A DNA stretch of 64,000 bases, taken from assembly GCF_001421705.1 (NCBI RefSeq), contig NZ_LMKO01000006.1, positions 1 through 64,000 of the forward strand, given 5' to 3'. The DNA is from Xylophilus sp. Leaf220 (GTDB lineage: Bacteria; Pseudomonadota; Gammaproteobacteria; Burkholderiales; Burkholderiaceae_C). Position numbers and translations under genes: made by a program. The notes below the pieces were generated by a model that was given only the letters and a program-made list of their open reading frames with translations, did not search any database and was not told the origin of the DNA. Shown one piece after another: positions 37,014-46,522 of the stretch (its first letter is position 1; each line of letters opens with the position of its first letter).

Positions 37014-37159
37014 GACGGCCGGGCGCCGGCAAAGCCGCCCGAGTGCGCCGCCGCGGCTCTTTCGACCCGTGCACCGCGGGCGAGGGCCGAGCCGGCAGAA
37101 TCGGGGCGTGCGTGCGGCCCTTCGGCCGCCGCGTTTCCTGCGCCCCCGCGGCGTCGCCC

Positions 37160-37729
37160 ATGTCGCTCACCGAATTCTCCGTTTCCGCGCCTGCGCCCGG
37201 CCCCGCCGCCGCCCCGGCGCCCGTCCGCCCGGTCAAGGCCAACGCCCGCTTCATGCGGGCCCATCCGGCGCACTGGATCGCGCTGGGGTTCGGCTCGGGG
37301 CTGAGCCCCGTCGCGCCGGGCACGGCGGGCACGCTCTGGGCCTGGGTGGCTTTCCTGGTGCTGCAGATCTGGTGCACGCCGGCCCAGATCGGCTGGCTGA
37401 TCGCGGCGTCGCTGCCGGTGGGCTGGTGGGCCTGCACCGTGACCTCGCGCCATCTGGGCACGGCGGATTCGGGCAACATCGTCTGGGACGAGATCGTCGC
37501 GTTCTGGGCGGTGCTGTGGCTGGCGATGCCCATGGGGCTGGCGGGGCAGGCGATCGCCTTCGGGCTGTTCCGGTATTTCGACGCCGCCAAGCCCGGGCCG
37601 GTGGGCTGGGCCGACAAGGTGTTTCACGGCAGCGGCGCGCGGGGCGCCTTCGGCATCCTGTTCGACGACCTGGTGGCCGCGGGCTGCACCCTGCTGGTGA
37701 TCACCGGCTGGCGGTACTACCAGTGGTGA
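37160..37729 (+). CDS. pgpA: Phosphatidylglycerophosphatase A
   Basis: 189 residues, with a Pro/Ala-rich N-terminal tail and about three to four membrane helices. Conserved blocks GSGLSPVAPGTAGTLWAW, NIVWDEIVAFW and FRYFDAAKPGPVGWADK carry the acidic residues of the PgpA family, which dephosphorylates phosphatidylglycerophosphate in the inner membrane. The stop overlaps the GTG start of cinA by four bases (GTGA). Confidence 0.95.
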   Translation: MSLTEFSVSAPAPGPAAAPAPVRPVKANARFMRAHPAHWIALGFGSGLSPVAPGTAGTLWAWVAFLVLQIWCTPAQIGWLIAASLPVGWWACTVTSRHLGTADSGNIVWDEIVAFWAVLWLAMPMGLAGQAIAFGLFRYFDAAKPGPVGWADKVFHGSGARGAFGILFDDLVAAGCTLLVITGWRYYQW

Positions 37730-38214
37730 GCGCCGCCACCCCTTCCGCCGGCTGGCCGGCAGTCGCCGCACGGCTGCAGGCCCGGGGCTGGATGCTGGCG
37801 ACGGCCGAGAGCTGCACCGGCGGCCTGATCGCCGCGGCCTGCACCGAGCTGGCCGGCTCCAGCGCCTGGTTCGAGCGCGGCTTCGTCACCTATTCCAACG
37901 CCGCCAAGACCGAGTTGCTGGGCGTGCCCGCCGACCTGGTCACCACCCACGGCGCGGTCAGCGAGCCGGTGGCCCGCGCGATGGCCGCCGGTGCGCTGCG
38001 GCATGCCCGGGCCCAGCTGGCGGTCGCGGTGACCGGCGTGGCCGGGCCGGGCGGCGGCAGCGCCGAGAAGCCAGTCGGTACCGTGTGGTTCGGCTTCGCC
38101 CTGGCGGGCGGCGCGGTGCACGCCGAATGCCGGCGCTTCGACGGCGACCGCGCAGCGGTACGCGCCGCGACGGTCGTCCATGCGCAAGAGCGGCTGCTGG
38201 AACTGCTCGGCTGA
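37726..38214 (+). CDS. pncC: CinA C-terminal family: nicotinamide-nucleotide amidohydrolase
   Basis: 162 residues from GTG at 37726. Catalytic Ser motif ATAESCTGGLIA (~residues 21-32), then YSNAAKTELLGVP and AVTGVAGPGGGSAEKPVGTVW. It is the stand-alone CinA C-terminal domain (PncC), which deamidates NMN in pyridine-nucleotide recycling. Translationally coupled to pgpA. Confidence 0.95.
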   Translation: MSAATPSAGWPAVAARLQARGWMLATAESCTGGLIAAACTELAGSSAWFERGFVTYSNAAKTELLGVPADLVTTHGAVSEPVARAMAAGALRHARAQLAVAVTGVAGPGGGSAEKPVGTVWFGFALAGGAVHAECRRFDGDRAAVRAATVVHAQERLLELLG

Positions 38215-38260
38215 AGGGATCGCCCCCGCGGTCCGCCGCATGCGGACGACCGTACACGTG

Positions 38261-38323
38261 TTCACAGAGAAAAGGGGCAGTCGCCGGCGTGATCCGCCGG
38301 CTGCTAGCTATCAGATTCATAGC
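38261..38323 (-). repeat. Dispersed repeat family B, copy (terminator-like)
   Basis: On the minus strand: GCTATGAATCTGATAGC box, GCCGGCGGATCACGCCGGC hairpin, GACTGCCCC and TTTTCTCTGTGAA. It lies between convergent cinA and the LOV kinase gene, oriented to terminate the kinase transcript. Confidence 0.82.
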
Positions 38324-38387
38324 AATACGCTGCCAGGCCGCGTGACGGCGGGCGGCGCATCGGAGACGGCTCGACCGCCGGCCCCGT

Positions 38388-40031
38388 TCAGACGTGCTTG
38401 CCCGTCGGCCCGTCCAGCACCATCCGCACCCGGCGGGCCAGGTCGGCCAGGCGGTAGGGTTTCTTGAGTATTTCGAACTCGACGCCCTCGTCGGTGTTCT
38501 TGCCGTCGGAGGAGCCGGCGTAGCCGGTGGTCAGCAGGATGCGGATCTGCGGTACCCGGCGCCGCAGCTCGCGGGCCAGGCCGAAGCCGTTCATGCCGCC
38601 GGGCATGATCAGGTCGGAGAAGAGCAGGTCGGGCGTCCATTCGTGCTGGTGGGCCTTGACCATCTCGAGCGCCTCGCGCGCGCTCGAGGCCATGTGGACG
38701 GTGTAGCCCAGGTCCTGCAGCATGTCGCGCGACAGGCTGGCCACCTCGATCCGGTCGTCCACTACCAGGATCGTCTCGTTGCCGCCGCGGTCCGCGGCGC
38801 GCGGGGTGAGCACGTTGCCGCCCCGCACGATGGTCTCGGACACAGGGAAATACATCCGCACCGTGGTGCCGACGCCGATCTCGGAATAGATGTCGACCGA
38901 GCCGCCCGACTGCTTGGCGAAGCCGTAGACCATCGACAGGCCGAGGCCGGTGCCCTTGCCCTCTTCCTTGGTGGTGAAGAACGGGTCCATCACCCGGGCG
39001 ATGATCTCGGGCGGGATGCCGGTGCCGGTGTCGGTGATCGACAGGCTGACGTAGTGGCCGGGGCGCAGGCCGGCGAAGGCGCTGACGTCCTCCGCGTCGA
39101 CCTGGATGTTCTTGGTCTTGAGGATGACGGTGCCGCCGTCGGGCATCGCGTCGCGGGCGTTGACCAGCACGTTGAGCACCGCCACCTCGAGCTGGGTCGG
39201 GTCGAGCTGGCAGTTGCCCAGGTCGGCCGCCAGTTCGGTCCTGACGGTCACGCCGTTGCCGAGGGTTTCCTTGACCAGTTCGGTGATGCCGCCGGCGATC
39301 TGGTTCAGGTTGACCGCCCGGCCCTCCAGCCGCTGCTTGCGCGAGAAGGCGAGCAGCTGCTGGGTGAGCGTCGAAGCCTTGGTGACCGCGCTGCGGATGC
39401 TCTCGACGGTGCGGCCGATCGACACGTCGTCGGCGCGGCCGGCCTTGCGGCGCGCGTCGAGCAGGTCCAGGTGGCCGGCCATGACCTGCAGCAGGTTGTT
39501 GAAATCGTGCGAGATGCCGCCGGTCAGCTGGCCCAGCGCCTCCATCTTCTGGGCCTGGCCCAGCGCCTCTTCCGCGTCGCGGCGCCGGCTCACGTCGAGC
39601 TGCGAGGCGAAGAAGTAGACCAGTTCCTTGTTCTGGTTGTAGACCGGCGAGACGTAGAGCGCATTCCAGAAACTGGTGCCGTCCTTGCGGTAGTTGAGGA
39701 TCTCGGTGTTGATCTCGCGCCGGTCCTCGATCGCCTCGCGGATCGCGGCGACGGTGGCGGCGTCGGTGTCGGGTCCCTGCAGGAAGCGGCAGTTGTGGCC
39801 CACGATCTCCTCGCTGCTGTAGCCGCTCATCGAGATGAAGGCCCGGTTGGCGAAGACGATCGGATTGTCGTGCTGCCGCGGGTCGGTCACCAGCATCGGC
39901 ATGCGGGTGGTCTCGATCGCGGCGAAGAAGATGTCGTCGCGGTGCTCGGCGATCGCGTTGGCGCCCGATTCCAGGACGCCCACTTCGGGGGGCAGCGAAT
40001 TGCGGATCCGGGGCTTTTCTGACTGGGACAT
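38388..40031 (-). CDS. LOV-domain hybrid sensor histidine kinase (blue light)
   Basis: 547 residues. Residues ~35-148 are a PAS/LOV domain with the canonical flavin motif [13 protein letters not shown]; Cys81 would form the photoadduct. PAC ends at ~150. Next are HisKA (~160-230, phospho-acceptor His175 in [11 protein letters not shown]), HATPase (N-box [11 protein letters not shown]1 [18 protein letters not shown]) and a C-terminal receiver (VVDDRIEV, Asp473 in FSDLIMP, Lys523 in KKPYR). The same order is known from LOV histidine kinases of plant-associated pseudomonads. No separate regulator is adjacent; the output is unknown. Start at 40031 gives a short tail before LOV. Confidence 0.93.
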   Translation of the reverse strand: MSQSEKPRIRNSLPPEVGVLESGANAIAEHRDDIFFAAIETTRMPMLVTDPRQHDNPIVFANRAFISMSGYSSEEIVGHNCRFLQGPDTDAATVAAIREAIEDRREINTEILNYRKDGTSFWNALYVSPVYNQNKELVYFFASQLDVSRRRDAEEALGQAQKMEALGQLTGGISHDFNNLLQVMAGHLDLLDARRKAGRADDVSIGRTVESIRSAVTKASTLTQQLLAFSRKQRLEGRAVNLNQIAGGITELVKETLGNGVTVRTELAADLGNCQLDPTQLEVAVLNVLVNARDAMPDGGTVILKTKNIQVDAEDVSAFAGLRPGHYVSLSITDTGTGIPPEIIARVMDPFFTTKEEGKGTGLGLSMVYGFAKQSGGSVDIYSEIGVGTTVRMYFPVSETIVRGGNVLTPRAADRGGNETILVVDDRIEVASLSRDMLQDLGYTVHMASSAREALEMVKAHQHEWTPDLLFSDLIMPGGMNGFGLARELRRRVPQIRILLTTGYAGSSDGKNTDEGVEFEILKKPYRLADLARRVRMVLDGPTGKHV

Positions 40032-40342
40032 CGAGGGAAGCGACTGCTCCGGGCGCCGCGGCAAAAAGGGGTGGGGGAGGGACGGCCGCGTCGAACGGCG
40101 AAGGCGGATTGTAGTAAAGCAGTACGCGCATGCGGTGTGACCGGATGCAGCCGTGGCCGGCGGTGCCGCAGGGCTTGCGGGATGCGCGCGCCGCATGCGC
40201 GGGGGTCGGGCGAGGTCCGGGAGAACGCCCAAAATTCAAAAGAAAAAGTACCGCTGGCCCGCGTGGAAGGCCGGCCTCCAGCTATGGTTTCGATAGCGTA
40301 CGTGCGCAGGCGTTTCGCCGGCCCGCTGCGGCGCGGCGGGCG
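40032..40342. other. Intergenic region between LOV kinase and ybdK
   Basis: 311 bp between two minus-strand genes. It holds the promoter region of the kinase (near 40040-40130, AT-rich patch GCGGATTGTAGTAAAGCAGT) and a family B repeat at 40231-40297. I see no coding sequence, RNA gene or clear operator in it. Confidence 0.6.
40231..40297 (-). repeat. Dispersed repeat family B, copy (terminator-like)
   Basis: On the minus strand: GCTATCGAAACCATAGC box, GGCCGGCC..GGCC stem and ACTTTTTCTTTTGAATTTT. It is 46 bases past the ybdK stop, in terminator orientation. Confidence 0.82.
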
Positions 40343-41467
40343 TCAGGGCGCCGCGCCGCGAAAGCGCCTGGCCGCCTGTCGGGTCACCTCGGCCAGCAGC
40401 TGCTCCTGGTGCTGGCGCTCGCGCAGCCAGCGGGCGTCGTTCTGCCCGGCGCTCACGTCGCCGCGCAGCAGGTGCAGCGCGGCGGCGGCGCCCTGCGATT
40501 CGGCATGGCGCTGCACCTGGTGCATCGTCAGCAGGATGTGGTCGCGCAGCGGCATGTGGCTGCCTGTGGCGGCGTCGACGTAGTTGGCCTCCAGCCCGAA
40601 GCGGCAGGCCTGGAAGCGGTTGGTGGTGTAGGCGAGGTAGTCGTCCTCGTCGGGCATGAAGGGCTGCTCGGCCAGGAACCAGGCGGCGAGCGACTGCACG
40701 TAGCCGGCCAGCGCCGCGGCCCGCTCGACCGTCAGCGGCGTGTCGAACACCCGGATCTCCACCGTGCCGTACTCGGGCTTGGGCCGGATGTCCCAGTAGA
40801 AATCCTTCATGTTCTTGACCACGCCGGTGCGGGTCATCTTGGCGTAGTAGGCCTCGAACTCCGACCAGTCGAGGGTGAACGGCGCCCGGCCCGACAGCGG
40901 GAAGGCGAAGACCGAGTTGAGCCGCGCCGAGTCGAACTGCGTGTCCTGCCCCTGCACGTACGGGCTGGAGGCCGAAAGCGCGATGAAGTGCGGGATGTAG
41001 CGCGACATGCGGTGCAGCATCAGCAGGGCGCTGTCGGCGTCGGGGCAGCCGATGTGCACATGCTGGCCGAAGATGGTGAACTGCTTGGAGAGGTAGCCGT
41101 AGCGCTCCGACAGCTCCCGGAAGCGCGGCCGGTCGTAGATGCGCTGCTCGTGCCACTGCTGGAACGGGTGGGTGCCGCCGCCGACCACCGCGATGTTGAG
41201 CTTGTCGGCCGAGCGCACCAGCGCGTCGCGGATGGTGGAGAGCTGGCCCAGCACCTCCGAGGCCGAATGGCAGACGCCGGTCGACATCTCGATCATGCTC
41301 GAGGTCATCTCGGGCACCACCGCGCCCGGCAGCGGCAGGCCCTCCATCACCCGCAGCATGTCCTCGGCATAGGGCGCCAGGTCGTAGTCGTGGGTGTTGA
41401 CGAGCTGCAGCTCCAGCTCGACGCCCAGCGACAGGGCGCGCGACGGCACGAAGGCCTCAAGCGTCAT
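40343..41467 (-). CDS. YbdK-type carboxylate-amine ligase (GCS2)
   Basis: 374 residues of the glutamate-cysteine ligase family 2. Motifs: [12 protein letters not shown] near the N-terminus, [34 protein letters not shown] and [12 protein letters not shown]. YbdK has weak gamma-glutamylcysteine ligase activity; the true substrate is unknown. The start at 41467 overlaps the 3' end of the antiporter gene by 11 bases, so both are in one operon. Confidence 0.93.
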   Translation of the reverse strand: MTLEAFVPSRALSLGVELELQLVNTHDYDLAPYAEDMLRVMEGLPLPGAVVPEMTSSMIEMSTGVCHSASEVLGQLSTIRDALVRSADKLNIAVVGGGTHPFQQWHEQRIYDRPRFRELSERYGYLSKQFTIFGQHVHIGCPDADSALLMLHRMSRYIPHFIALSASSPYVQGQDTQFDSARLNSVFAFPLSGRAPFTLDWSEFEAYYAKMTRTGVVKNMKDFYWDIRPKPEYGTVEIRVFDTPLTVERAAALAGYVQSLAAWFLAEQPFMPDEDDYLAYTTNRFQACRFGLEANYVDAATGSHMPLRDHILLTMHQVQRHAESQGAAAALHLLRGDVSAGQNDARWLRERQHQEQLLAEVTRQAARRFRGAAP

Positions 41468-42740
41468 GCGCGCCTCCTTCGGCCTGCCGCCGCAGGGCAC
41501 CGCGCCGGCCGCCGAACAGCGACGGCAGCCAGGGCCGCGACGCCTCGCCCGCCCGGTGCAGCGCCACGGTGGCGACCACCGCGCCCAGCAGCTCCATCAC
41601 CAGGATCGCCGGCAGGGCGACCTGCGCCACCGCGCGGCCGGCGGACCCCTGCGACAGCGCGAACTGCGAGGCGATCAGCAGCGCGATGGAGGACATCGGC
41701 GACATCGCGCAGCCCACCCACAGCGCCTGCCGCCAGCTGGCGCCGCTGCCCGCATTGCCCAGCGCCACGCCCACGATCTTGGCCAGCGCCCGGGCGGCGA
41801 TCAGGACCAGCACCAGGAGCGCGGTCCTGGTCGTCCAGCCGACCTGGGCGGCCACCACCGAGACCAGCACGAACATCATCATGGTGAGCAGCGAGGCCGC
41901 GGTGCCCAGCTGCCGCGGCCAGGCCCAGGGCCGCGGATGCAGCTGTTTCAGCAGCATGCCGCCCAGCAGCGCGGCGATCGGCGCCGAGCCGCCCAGGTGC
42001 GAGGCGATGCCGGTGGCCGCCACCACCAGGGCCAGCAGCAGCACCGAAGTGTTCTCGCTGGCCGGGCTCATCAGCTTGAGCGCCAGCCGCAGCGCCAGCG
42101 CCAGGGCGCCGCCCACCAGCACCGAGATGGCGGCCACCAGCGCCACCGGGTAGAGGCTGGCCAGCAGGTGCAGCTGCTGGCGCTGCTCCAGCTCCGCCTG
42201 CGCGGTGCCGAAGGAGAGGGCGTAGAGCGTGCTGAGCGTGGCCAGCACCATCGCCCGGTCGGTCACCGGGCCGGCGGCGCGCATGTCCAGCGCCACCCGG
42301 CCCAGCACCGCGGGCGATGCGGCCATCGCCACCAGCGCCAGCGCCTGGGCCACCCGCGCCGGCATCCCGAGCCACTGCAGCGCGTAGGCCACCGCGCAAT
42401 AGGTCAGCGCCGATTCGGCGACGCTCTGCACCAGCACCATCGGGTTGTGGCGGAACCAGCGCAGCGGGATGCGGCCGCCGGCCTCGAACAGCACGGTGGC
42501 GATCGCCAGCTCCAGCAGGAACAGGCCGGTGCCCTGCAGCGGCCACACCGCGCCGCTGAAACCGGCGAAGCCCGCCATGCCGCCCACCAGCGAGTAGCCC
42601 ACCACCTTGGGCAGGCCGGCGTGGCGGTGGAACAGGTAGCCGGCCAGCGCGGCCAGCGCCAGCAGCAGCGACCACTGCACGGTCGCGAGGCTGGCCGAAG
42701 GACGCAGCCAGTCGGCCCAGATCGTCACGATTTCGGTCAT
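41457..42740 (-). CDS. Cation:proton antiporter (CPA2/Kef-type, no RCK domain)
   Basis: 427 residues with 11-13 membrane helices. Conserved pieces are [32 protein letters not shown] and [11 protein letters not shown]; the membrane core resembles the KefB/NapA exchanger fold. The cytoplasmic RCK/TrkA-N domain of full Kef proteins is missing. It would exchange K+ or Na+ for protons in the inner membrane. Overlaps ybdK by 11 bases. Confidence 0.9.
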   Translation of the reverse strand: MTEIVTIWADWLRPSASLATVQWSLLLALAALAGYLFHRHAGLPKVVGYSLVGGMAGFAGFSGAVWPLQGTGLFLLELAIATVLFEAGGRIPLRWFRHNPMVLVQSVAESALTYCAVAYALQWLGMPARVAQALALVAMAASPAVLGRVALDMRAAGPVTDRAMVLATLSTLYALSFGTAQAELEQRQQLHLLASLYPVALVAAISVLVGGALALALRLALKLMSPASENTSVLLLALVVAATGIASHLGGSAPIAALLGGMLLKQLHPRPWAWPRQLGTAASLLTMMMFVLVSVVAAQVGWTTRTALLVLVLIAARALAKIVGVALGNAGSGASWRQALWVGCAMSPMSSIALLIASQFALSQGSAGRAVAQVALPAILVMELLGAVVATVALHRAGEASRPWLPSLFGGRRGALRRQAEGGAHDA

Positions 42741-42806
42741 CGGTTCATGGTCTCCGAGTGCCGGCGCGGTCGCACCGGCCGGCAGAGGGGCCGGGGCCCG
42801 CGGTGG

Positions 42807-44936
42807 TCAGGTCCCCGCGTTCGACGTGGGCGATCCGCGCGGCACGAAGAACGAGAGCGGCGCATGCCGCAGGCGGGCCCAGATGGCCGAGCGGATGCGG
42901 GCGCGCTGGAGGCTGCCGACATTGTGCGCGCGCAGCGCCAGCCGGAACGCCATGGTGAAGCTGACGATCAGGTTGAGCGCGCCGATCACCGGAATCGCCG
43001 CCAGGCACCACCAGAACGCCGCCATGTGCAGCACCGCAGGGCCGTAGGCCGCGGCCGCGGCCGCGATCTGGCCGGTGGAGAGCGTGACGTGGCGCGCCTC
43101 CAGCCCGATGCCGACGAAGGCCATCAGCGGCGGGATCATGCCCAGCATGAAGCCCAGCGACACGTTGGAGGCGAAGCCCGAGACGTTCTGCCGCATGAAG
43201 TGCGCCAGCCGCGCCGCGCGCGGCGTGCCCAGCCAGCGGGTGATGCGCGGGTTGAAGCGCATCGCCGAATCCAGCCGGTGCAGCACGAACCAGTTCTCGG
43301 CCCAGCCCGCGACGATGCTGGCCGAGAACAGCAGCACCCCGGTGAAGGCGGCGAAGAAGGCGGTCGGCCCCAGCAGGGTGAGCGCTTCCAGCGTGTGCTG
43401 CGCCTCGCGCGGCGAGATCATCGGATGGCCCATGACCACCTGCAGCAGGGCGCCCGCGGCCAGCACCACCGGAAATGCGGTGAATACGTTGCCGAGCACC
43501 GCGGCCACCTGGGAGCGGACCAGGTGGGTCACCTCGTCGACGAAGGAATCCATCGACGCGCCGGGGCCCATCTCCTTCAGCTTGGCGGCCATGGCGGGCG
43601 CGGTCATCGCCGGCTGCTTGGTGGCCAGGGTGCAGTGCAGCAGCTGGATCAGCACGAAGCTGCCGGCGTACAGCAGGCTCGACCAGATGCCGGTCCAGAA
43701 GGCCGACAGGCCCACCGCGGTGATCGCGAACTTGCCGAGCACCGTGCCCGCGGTCAGCACGCCGCCGCCGGCCGCCTGGCGCAGCATGCGGCCGTAGGCG
43801 GCGCTGTCGCGGGTGATGTAGTGCTCGCCGGTCTCGGCGCTGCGCTCGGCCACCTTGGCGGCCAGCAGGGAGGAGTTGGCCGAGATGAGGGCGCGCACGC
43901 TGCGCCGCTCGTGGCCCAGCAGCACCAGCCGCGACAGCAGCCGGGCGGCGGCCGCCGGTGCGTCGGCCGAGAGCGCGCAGTCGAGCAGTTCGCGGATCCG
44001 CAGCAGCCGCTCGCGCAATTGCCGCAGCCGGAACACCAGGCCGACCGAGACGCCGTTCTCTTCCAGGTGGGTGTAGACGGTGGCGGCGGCGAAGCGGCAG
44101 GCGTCGAGCCGGGCGCGCAGCTGCCGGGCGGCCCGCTCGAGCGCGGCGTCGTCGCGCGGCAGGCGCTGCGCCTCGACCCGCAGCGCCTCGACGTCGCGGA
44201 TCAGCGCATGGAACGGCTGGGCCTCGCGCGCGGCGGCGTTCATCCGCAGCCGCAGTTCGGGCGCGAATCCGGTGGAGAGCACCTGTCCGGCGCAGTACAT
44301 GAGTGCGTCGAGCAGGGCCTGCTGCCAGGGGTCGGGCAGGGGCGCTTCGGTGGTGGCTGTGGCTGCGGGAGGGGCTATGGCTGCGGCAGGCGCGCCGAAC
44401 AGGTCCGGCGTCCGGGCGGTGGCCGTGGCCTCACCGGGCGGGGCGGGCGCCACGGCGGCCGTGCCGTCCGCCGGCTGCGGCGTGTCGGGCGCGGCCAGCA
44501 GGTCGGCGATGCGGCGGCGCTGCCGGCCGTCGAGCAGCGAGATCCACTGCGCGTCGAAGCCGTGGGGCAGCGCCAGCAGGAACAGCTCGGAGGCATCGAT
44601 CGTCTCGGGGCTGGCCGGCAGGATCTTGCGGCGGATCCGCTCCGACGCCTCGCTGACGAAGGCGCTGCGCGGCGCGAAGCCGAAGTCGGCCAGCAGAGTG
44701 GTGATGTCGACCGTGTGCAGCAGCCGCGACCACCAGGCGCGCAGCCGCAGCCGCACCTCGGGCCGCGACTCGACCGCGTCGAGCAGCAGCTGCACCCGGC
44801 TGACGGCGGCCTGCGGCGTCGCGCCCTTGCCGCGGATCCAGTCGGTCAGCTCGATCAGCCAGAGGTGGCGCACGGCCAGGGGCGCGGCCGGGTCCAGCCG
44901 CTCCAGGATGCCGTTGAGATCGCGCTTGCTGCGCAT
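42807..44936 (-). CDS. 'Gcr-type site-specific recombinase' family membrane protein
   Basis: 709 residues matching the PF10136 family first named after a Neisseria recombinase. Residues 1-~330 are soluble and helical, with an Ala/Pro/Thr-rich insert around 175-200. The C-terminal half has at least five hydrophobic stretches (FAITAVGLSAFWTGIWSSLL, VFTAFPVVLAAGALLQV, ALTLLGPTAFFAAFTGVLLF, LGFMLGMIPPLMAFVGIGL, IPVIGALNLIVSFTMAFRL). No known recombinase catalytic motif is visible, so I regard the family name as doubtful. The start shares one base with the apaG stop (TGATG), indicating an operon. Confidence 0.85.
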   Translation of the reverse strand: MRSKRDLNGILERLDPAAPLAVRHLWLIELTDWIRGKGATPQAAVSRVQLLLDAVESRPEVRLRLRAWWSRLLHTVDITTLLADFGFAPRSAFVSEASERIRRKILPASPETIDASELFLLALPHGFDAQWISLLDGRQRRRIADLLAAPDTPQPADGTAAVAPAPPGEATATARTPDLFGAPAAAIAPPAATATTEAPLPDPWQQALLDALMYCAGQVLSTGFAPELRLRMNAAAREAQPFHALIRDVEALRVEAQRLPRDDAALERAARQLRARLDACRFAAATVYTHLEENGVSVGLVFRLRQLRERLLRIRELLDCALSADAPAAAARLLSRLVLLGHERRSVRALISANSSLLAAKVAERSAETGEHYITRDSAAYGRMLRQAAGGGVLTAGTVLGKFAITAVGLSAFWTGIWSSLLYAGSFVLIQLLHCTLATKQPAMTAPAMAAKLKEMGPGASMDSFVDEVTHLVRSQVAAVLGNVFTAFPVVLAAGALLQVVMGHPMISPREAQHTLEALTLLGPTAFFAAFTGVLLFSASIVAGWAENWFVLHRLDSAMRFNPRITRWLGTPRAARLAHFMRQNVSGFASNVSLGFMLGMIPPLMAFVGIGLEARHVTLSTGQIAAAAAAYGPAVLHMAAFWWCLAAIPVIGALNLIVSFTMAFRLALRAHNVGSLQRARIRSAIWARLRHAPLSFFVPRGSPTSNAGT

Positions 44937-45340
44937 CAGTGCAGGACCCGGGGCGTGCCGTCTCCGGGCATGGGGCTGGCGTAGGCTTCGAGCACGAAGA
45001 GCGGGATCTCGGCGTCGAAGCGGGTGGCGTCCTCGCCCACGCAGAAATAGCTGCCCTGCATCGTGCCGTTGGGGGTGCGCAGCCGGCAGCCGCTGGTGTA
45101 GCGGAAGGATTCGCCGGGCTTGAGCAGCGGCTGCTGGCCCACCACGCCCAGGCCCTTGACCTCCTCCACATGGCCCCGCGCGTCGCGGATGATCCAGTGG
45201 CGGGCGATCAACTGCGCCGCGACGTCGCCGACGTTGACGACGGTGATCGTGTAGGAGAAGCCGTAGAGGTGCTGCTCGGGCTGCGACTGCGCGGGCAGGT
45301 ACTGGGGCTCGACCGTGATCTGGAACTGGTGCTTCGGCAT
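44936..45340 (-). CDS. apaG: ApaG domain protein
   Basis: 134 residues. The immunoglobulin-like ApaG fold is marked by YTITVVNVGDVAAQLIARHW, GVVGQQPLLKPGESFRYTSG and the PNGTMQGSY hairpin. The family is linked to Co2+/Mg2+ efflux and Ap4A-related metabolism, with no settled activity. It is the first gene of a minus-strand unit and divergent from rpe (104 bp apart), a common Burkholderiales arrangement. Confidence 0.96.
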   Translation of the reverse strand: MPKHQFQITVEPQYLPAQSQPEQHLYGFSYTITVVNVGDVAAQLIARHWIIRDARGHVEEVKGLGVVGQQPLLKPGESFRYTSGCRLRTPNGTMQGSYFCVGEDATRFDAEIPLFVLEAYASPMPGDGTPRVLH

Positions 45341-45444
45341 GGCGGCGATGTTACTAGGCCCCCTGCGGTCGCGCTGTCGGCTGAGGTGCCGCGACCGTAC
45401 GGCGTCGCACGGGGCGGGGCGGTCCGGCCTGCGACAATTCCGCC

Positions 45445-46137
45445 ATGAGCCCTGCCGCCCCCCGCCACCGCATCGCCCCCTCCATCCTTTCGGCCGACTT
45501 CGCCCGCCTGGGCGAGGAGGTGCGCGACGTCATCGCCGCCGGCGCCGACTGGATCCATTTCGACGTGATGGACAACCACTACGTCCCCAACCTGACCTTC
45601 GGCCCGATGGTCTGCCAGGCGCTGAAGCCCCATGCGAAGAAGGCCGACGGCAGCCCGGTGCCGGTGGATGTGCACCTGATGGTCCAGCCGGTCGATGCGC
45701 TGGCCGCCGCCTTCGCCGACGCCGGTGCCGACCTGATCAGCTTCCACCCCGAGGCGGCCGCCCATCCGCACCGCAGCATCCAGGCGATCCGGGCCAAGGG
45801 CCTGAAGGCCGGGCTGGTGTTCAACCCGGCCACCCCGCTCGACATCCTGGACTGGACGATCGACGACCTCGACCTGGTGCTGGTCATGAGCGTCAACCCC
45901 GGCTTCGGCGGCCAGAGCTTCATCGATTCGGCCCTGCGCAAGATCGAACAGGTGCGCAAGCGCATCGACGCCAGCGGCAAGGACATCCGGCTCGAGGTGG
46001 ACGGCGGCATCAAGACCGACAACATCGCCCGCGTGGCCGCCGCCGGTGCCGACACCTTCGTGGCGGGCAGCGCGATCTTCGGCAAGCCCGACTACCGCGC
46101 GGTGATCGACGGCATGCGGGCCGCACTGGCCGGCTGA
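45445..46137 (+). CDS. rpe: Ribulose-phosphate 3-epimerase
   Basis: 230 residues, TIM barrel. Motifs [33 protein letters not shown] (metal His/Asp), [23 protein letters not shown] and [12 protein letters not shown] cover all metal ligands and catalytic Asp. It interconverts ribulose-5-P and xylulose-5-P in the pentose-phosphate/Calvin routes. In relatives it often sits beside gph and trpE; here gph is ~5 kb away, separated by the stress island. Confidence 0.97.
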   Translation: MSPAAPRHRIAPSILSADFARLGEEVRDVIAAGADWIHFDVMDNHYVPNLTFGPMVCQALKPHAKKADGSPVPVDVHLMVQPVDALAAAFADAGADLISFHPEAAAHPHRSIQAIRAKGLKAGLVFNPATPLDILDWTIDDLDLVLVMSVNPGFGGQSFIDSALRKIEQVRKRIDASGKDIRLEVDGGIKTDNIARVAAAGADTFVAGSAIFGKPDYRAVIDGMRAALAG

Positions 46138-46181
46138 AAAAGCCCAGGGCGGTCGCCCCGCCGCCGGCGTAGGACCGTGCC

Positions 46182-46202
46182 GACATTTCCGCGGGGAATG
46201 TC
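46182..46202. promoter_or_regulatory. Imperfect palindrome upstream of membrane peptide and katE
   Basis: GACATTTCCGCGGGGAATGTC is a 21-bp dyad with perfect 6-bp outer arms (GACATT/AATGTC). It lies in the 189-bp gap between rpe and a 30-residue membrane peptide. It could be an operator or a transcript-end hairpin of rpe; no T-run follows. Confidence 0.45.
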
Positions 46203-46326
46203 CCACAGGTGCCGCTTGCATCCGGCTACGGACATTACGTATTCGCCCATTTACCCTGATGGTTATCCACCAAGCGCCGATGCAACCGGCGCCGTGGCGC
46301 AAACCAACCGTCAGAAGGAGCGGACC

Positions 46327-46419
46327 ATGGAATGGCTTATCTGGTGCGTGGCAGGGGTGGCAGGTGCTTTCGCATTGACCGCGCTGGTCCGTGCGCTCGA
46401 GCGTTGCTACGACTACTGA
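46327..46419 (+). CDS. Single-span membrane peptide, 30 aa
   Basis: A 30-residue ORF (MEWLIWCVAGVAGAFALTAL, then VRALERCYDY) with an excellent ribosome site (AAGGAGCGGACC before ATG). One hydrophobic helix (residues ~3-21) is followed by a short polar tail with two Cys in all. It is below usual gene-finder cut-offs. It lies 103 bp upstream of the catalase gene and may share its transcript. Function unknown. Confidence 0.65.
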   Translation: MEWLIWCVAGVAGAFALTALVRALERCYDY

Positions 46420-46522
46420 GGGTTGTTTGCGCCCGGGCACGGCGACCGCACGCGGTGGCCGTGCCAGCATTCCCGCCCGGCCGTAGCGGCCGGCACCCCA
46501 TAACGACAAGGTAGACCATCTC

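Noticed and set aside
42807-44936. Mobile element or recombinase island
   Set aside because: The family name suggests a recombinase, but the protein has membrane helices and no flanking repeats, att sites or cargo; neighbours are housekeeping genes.
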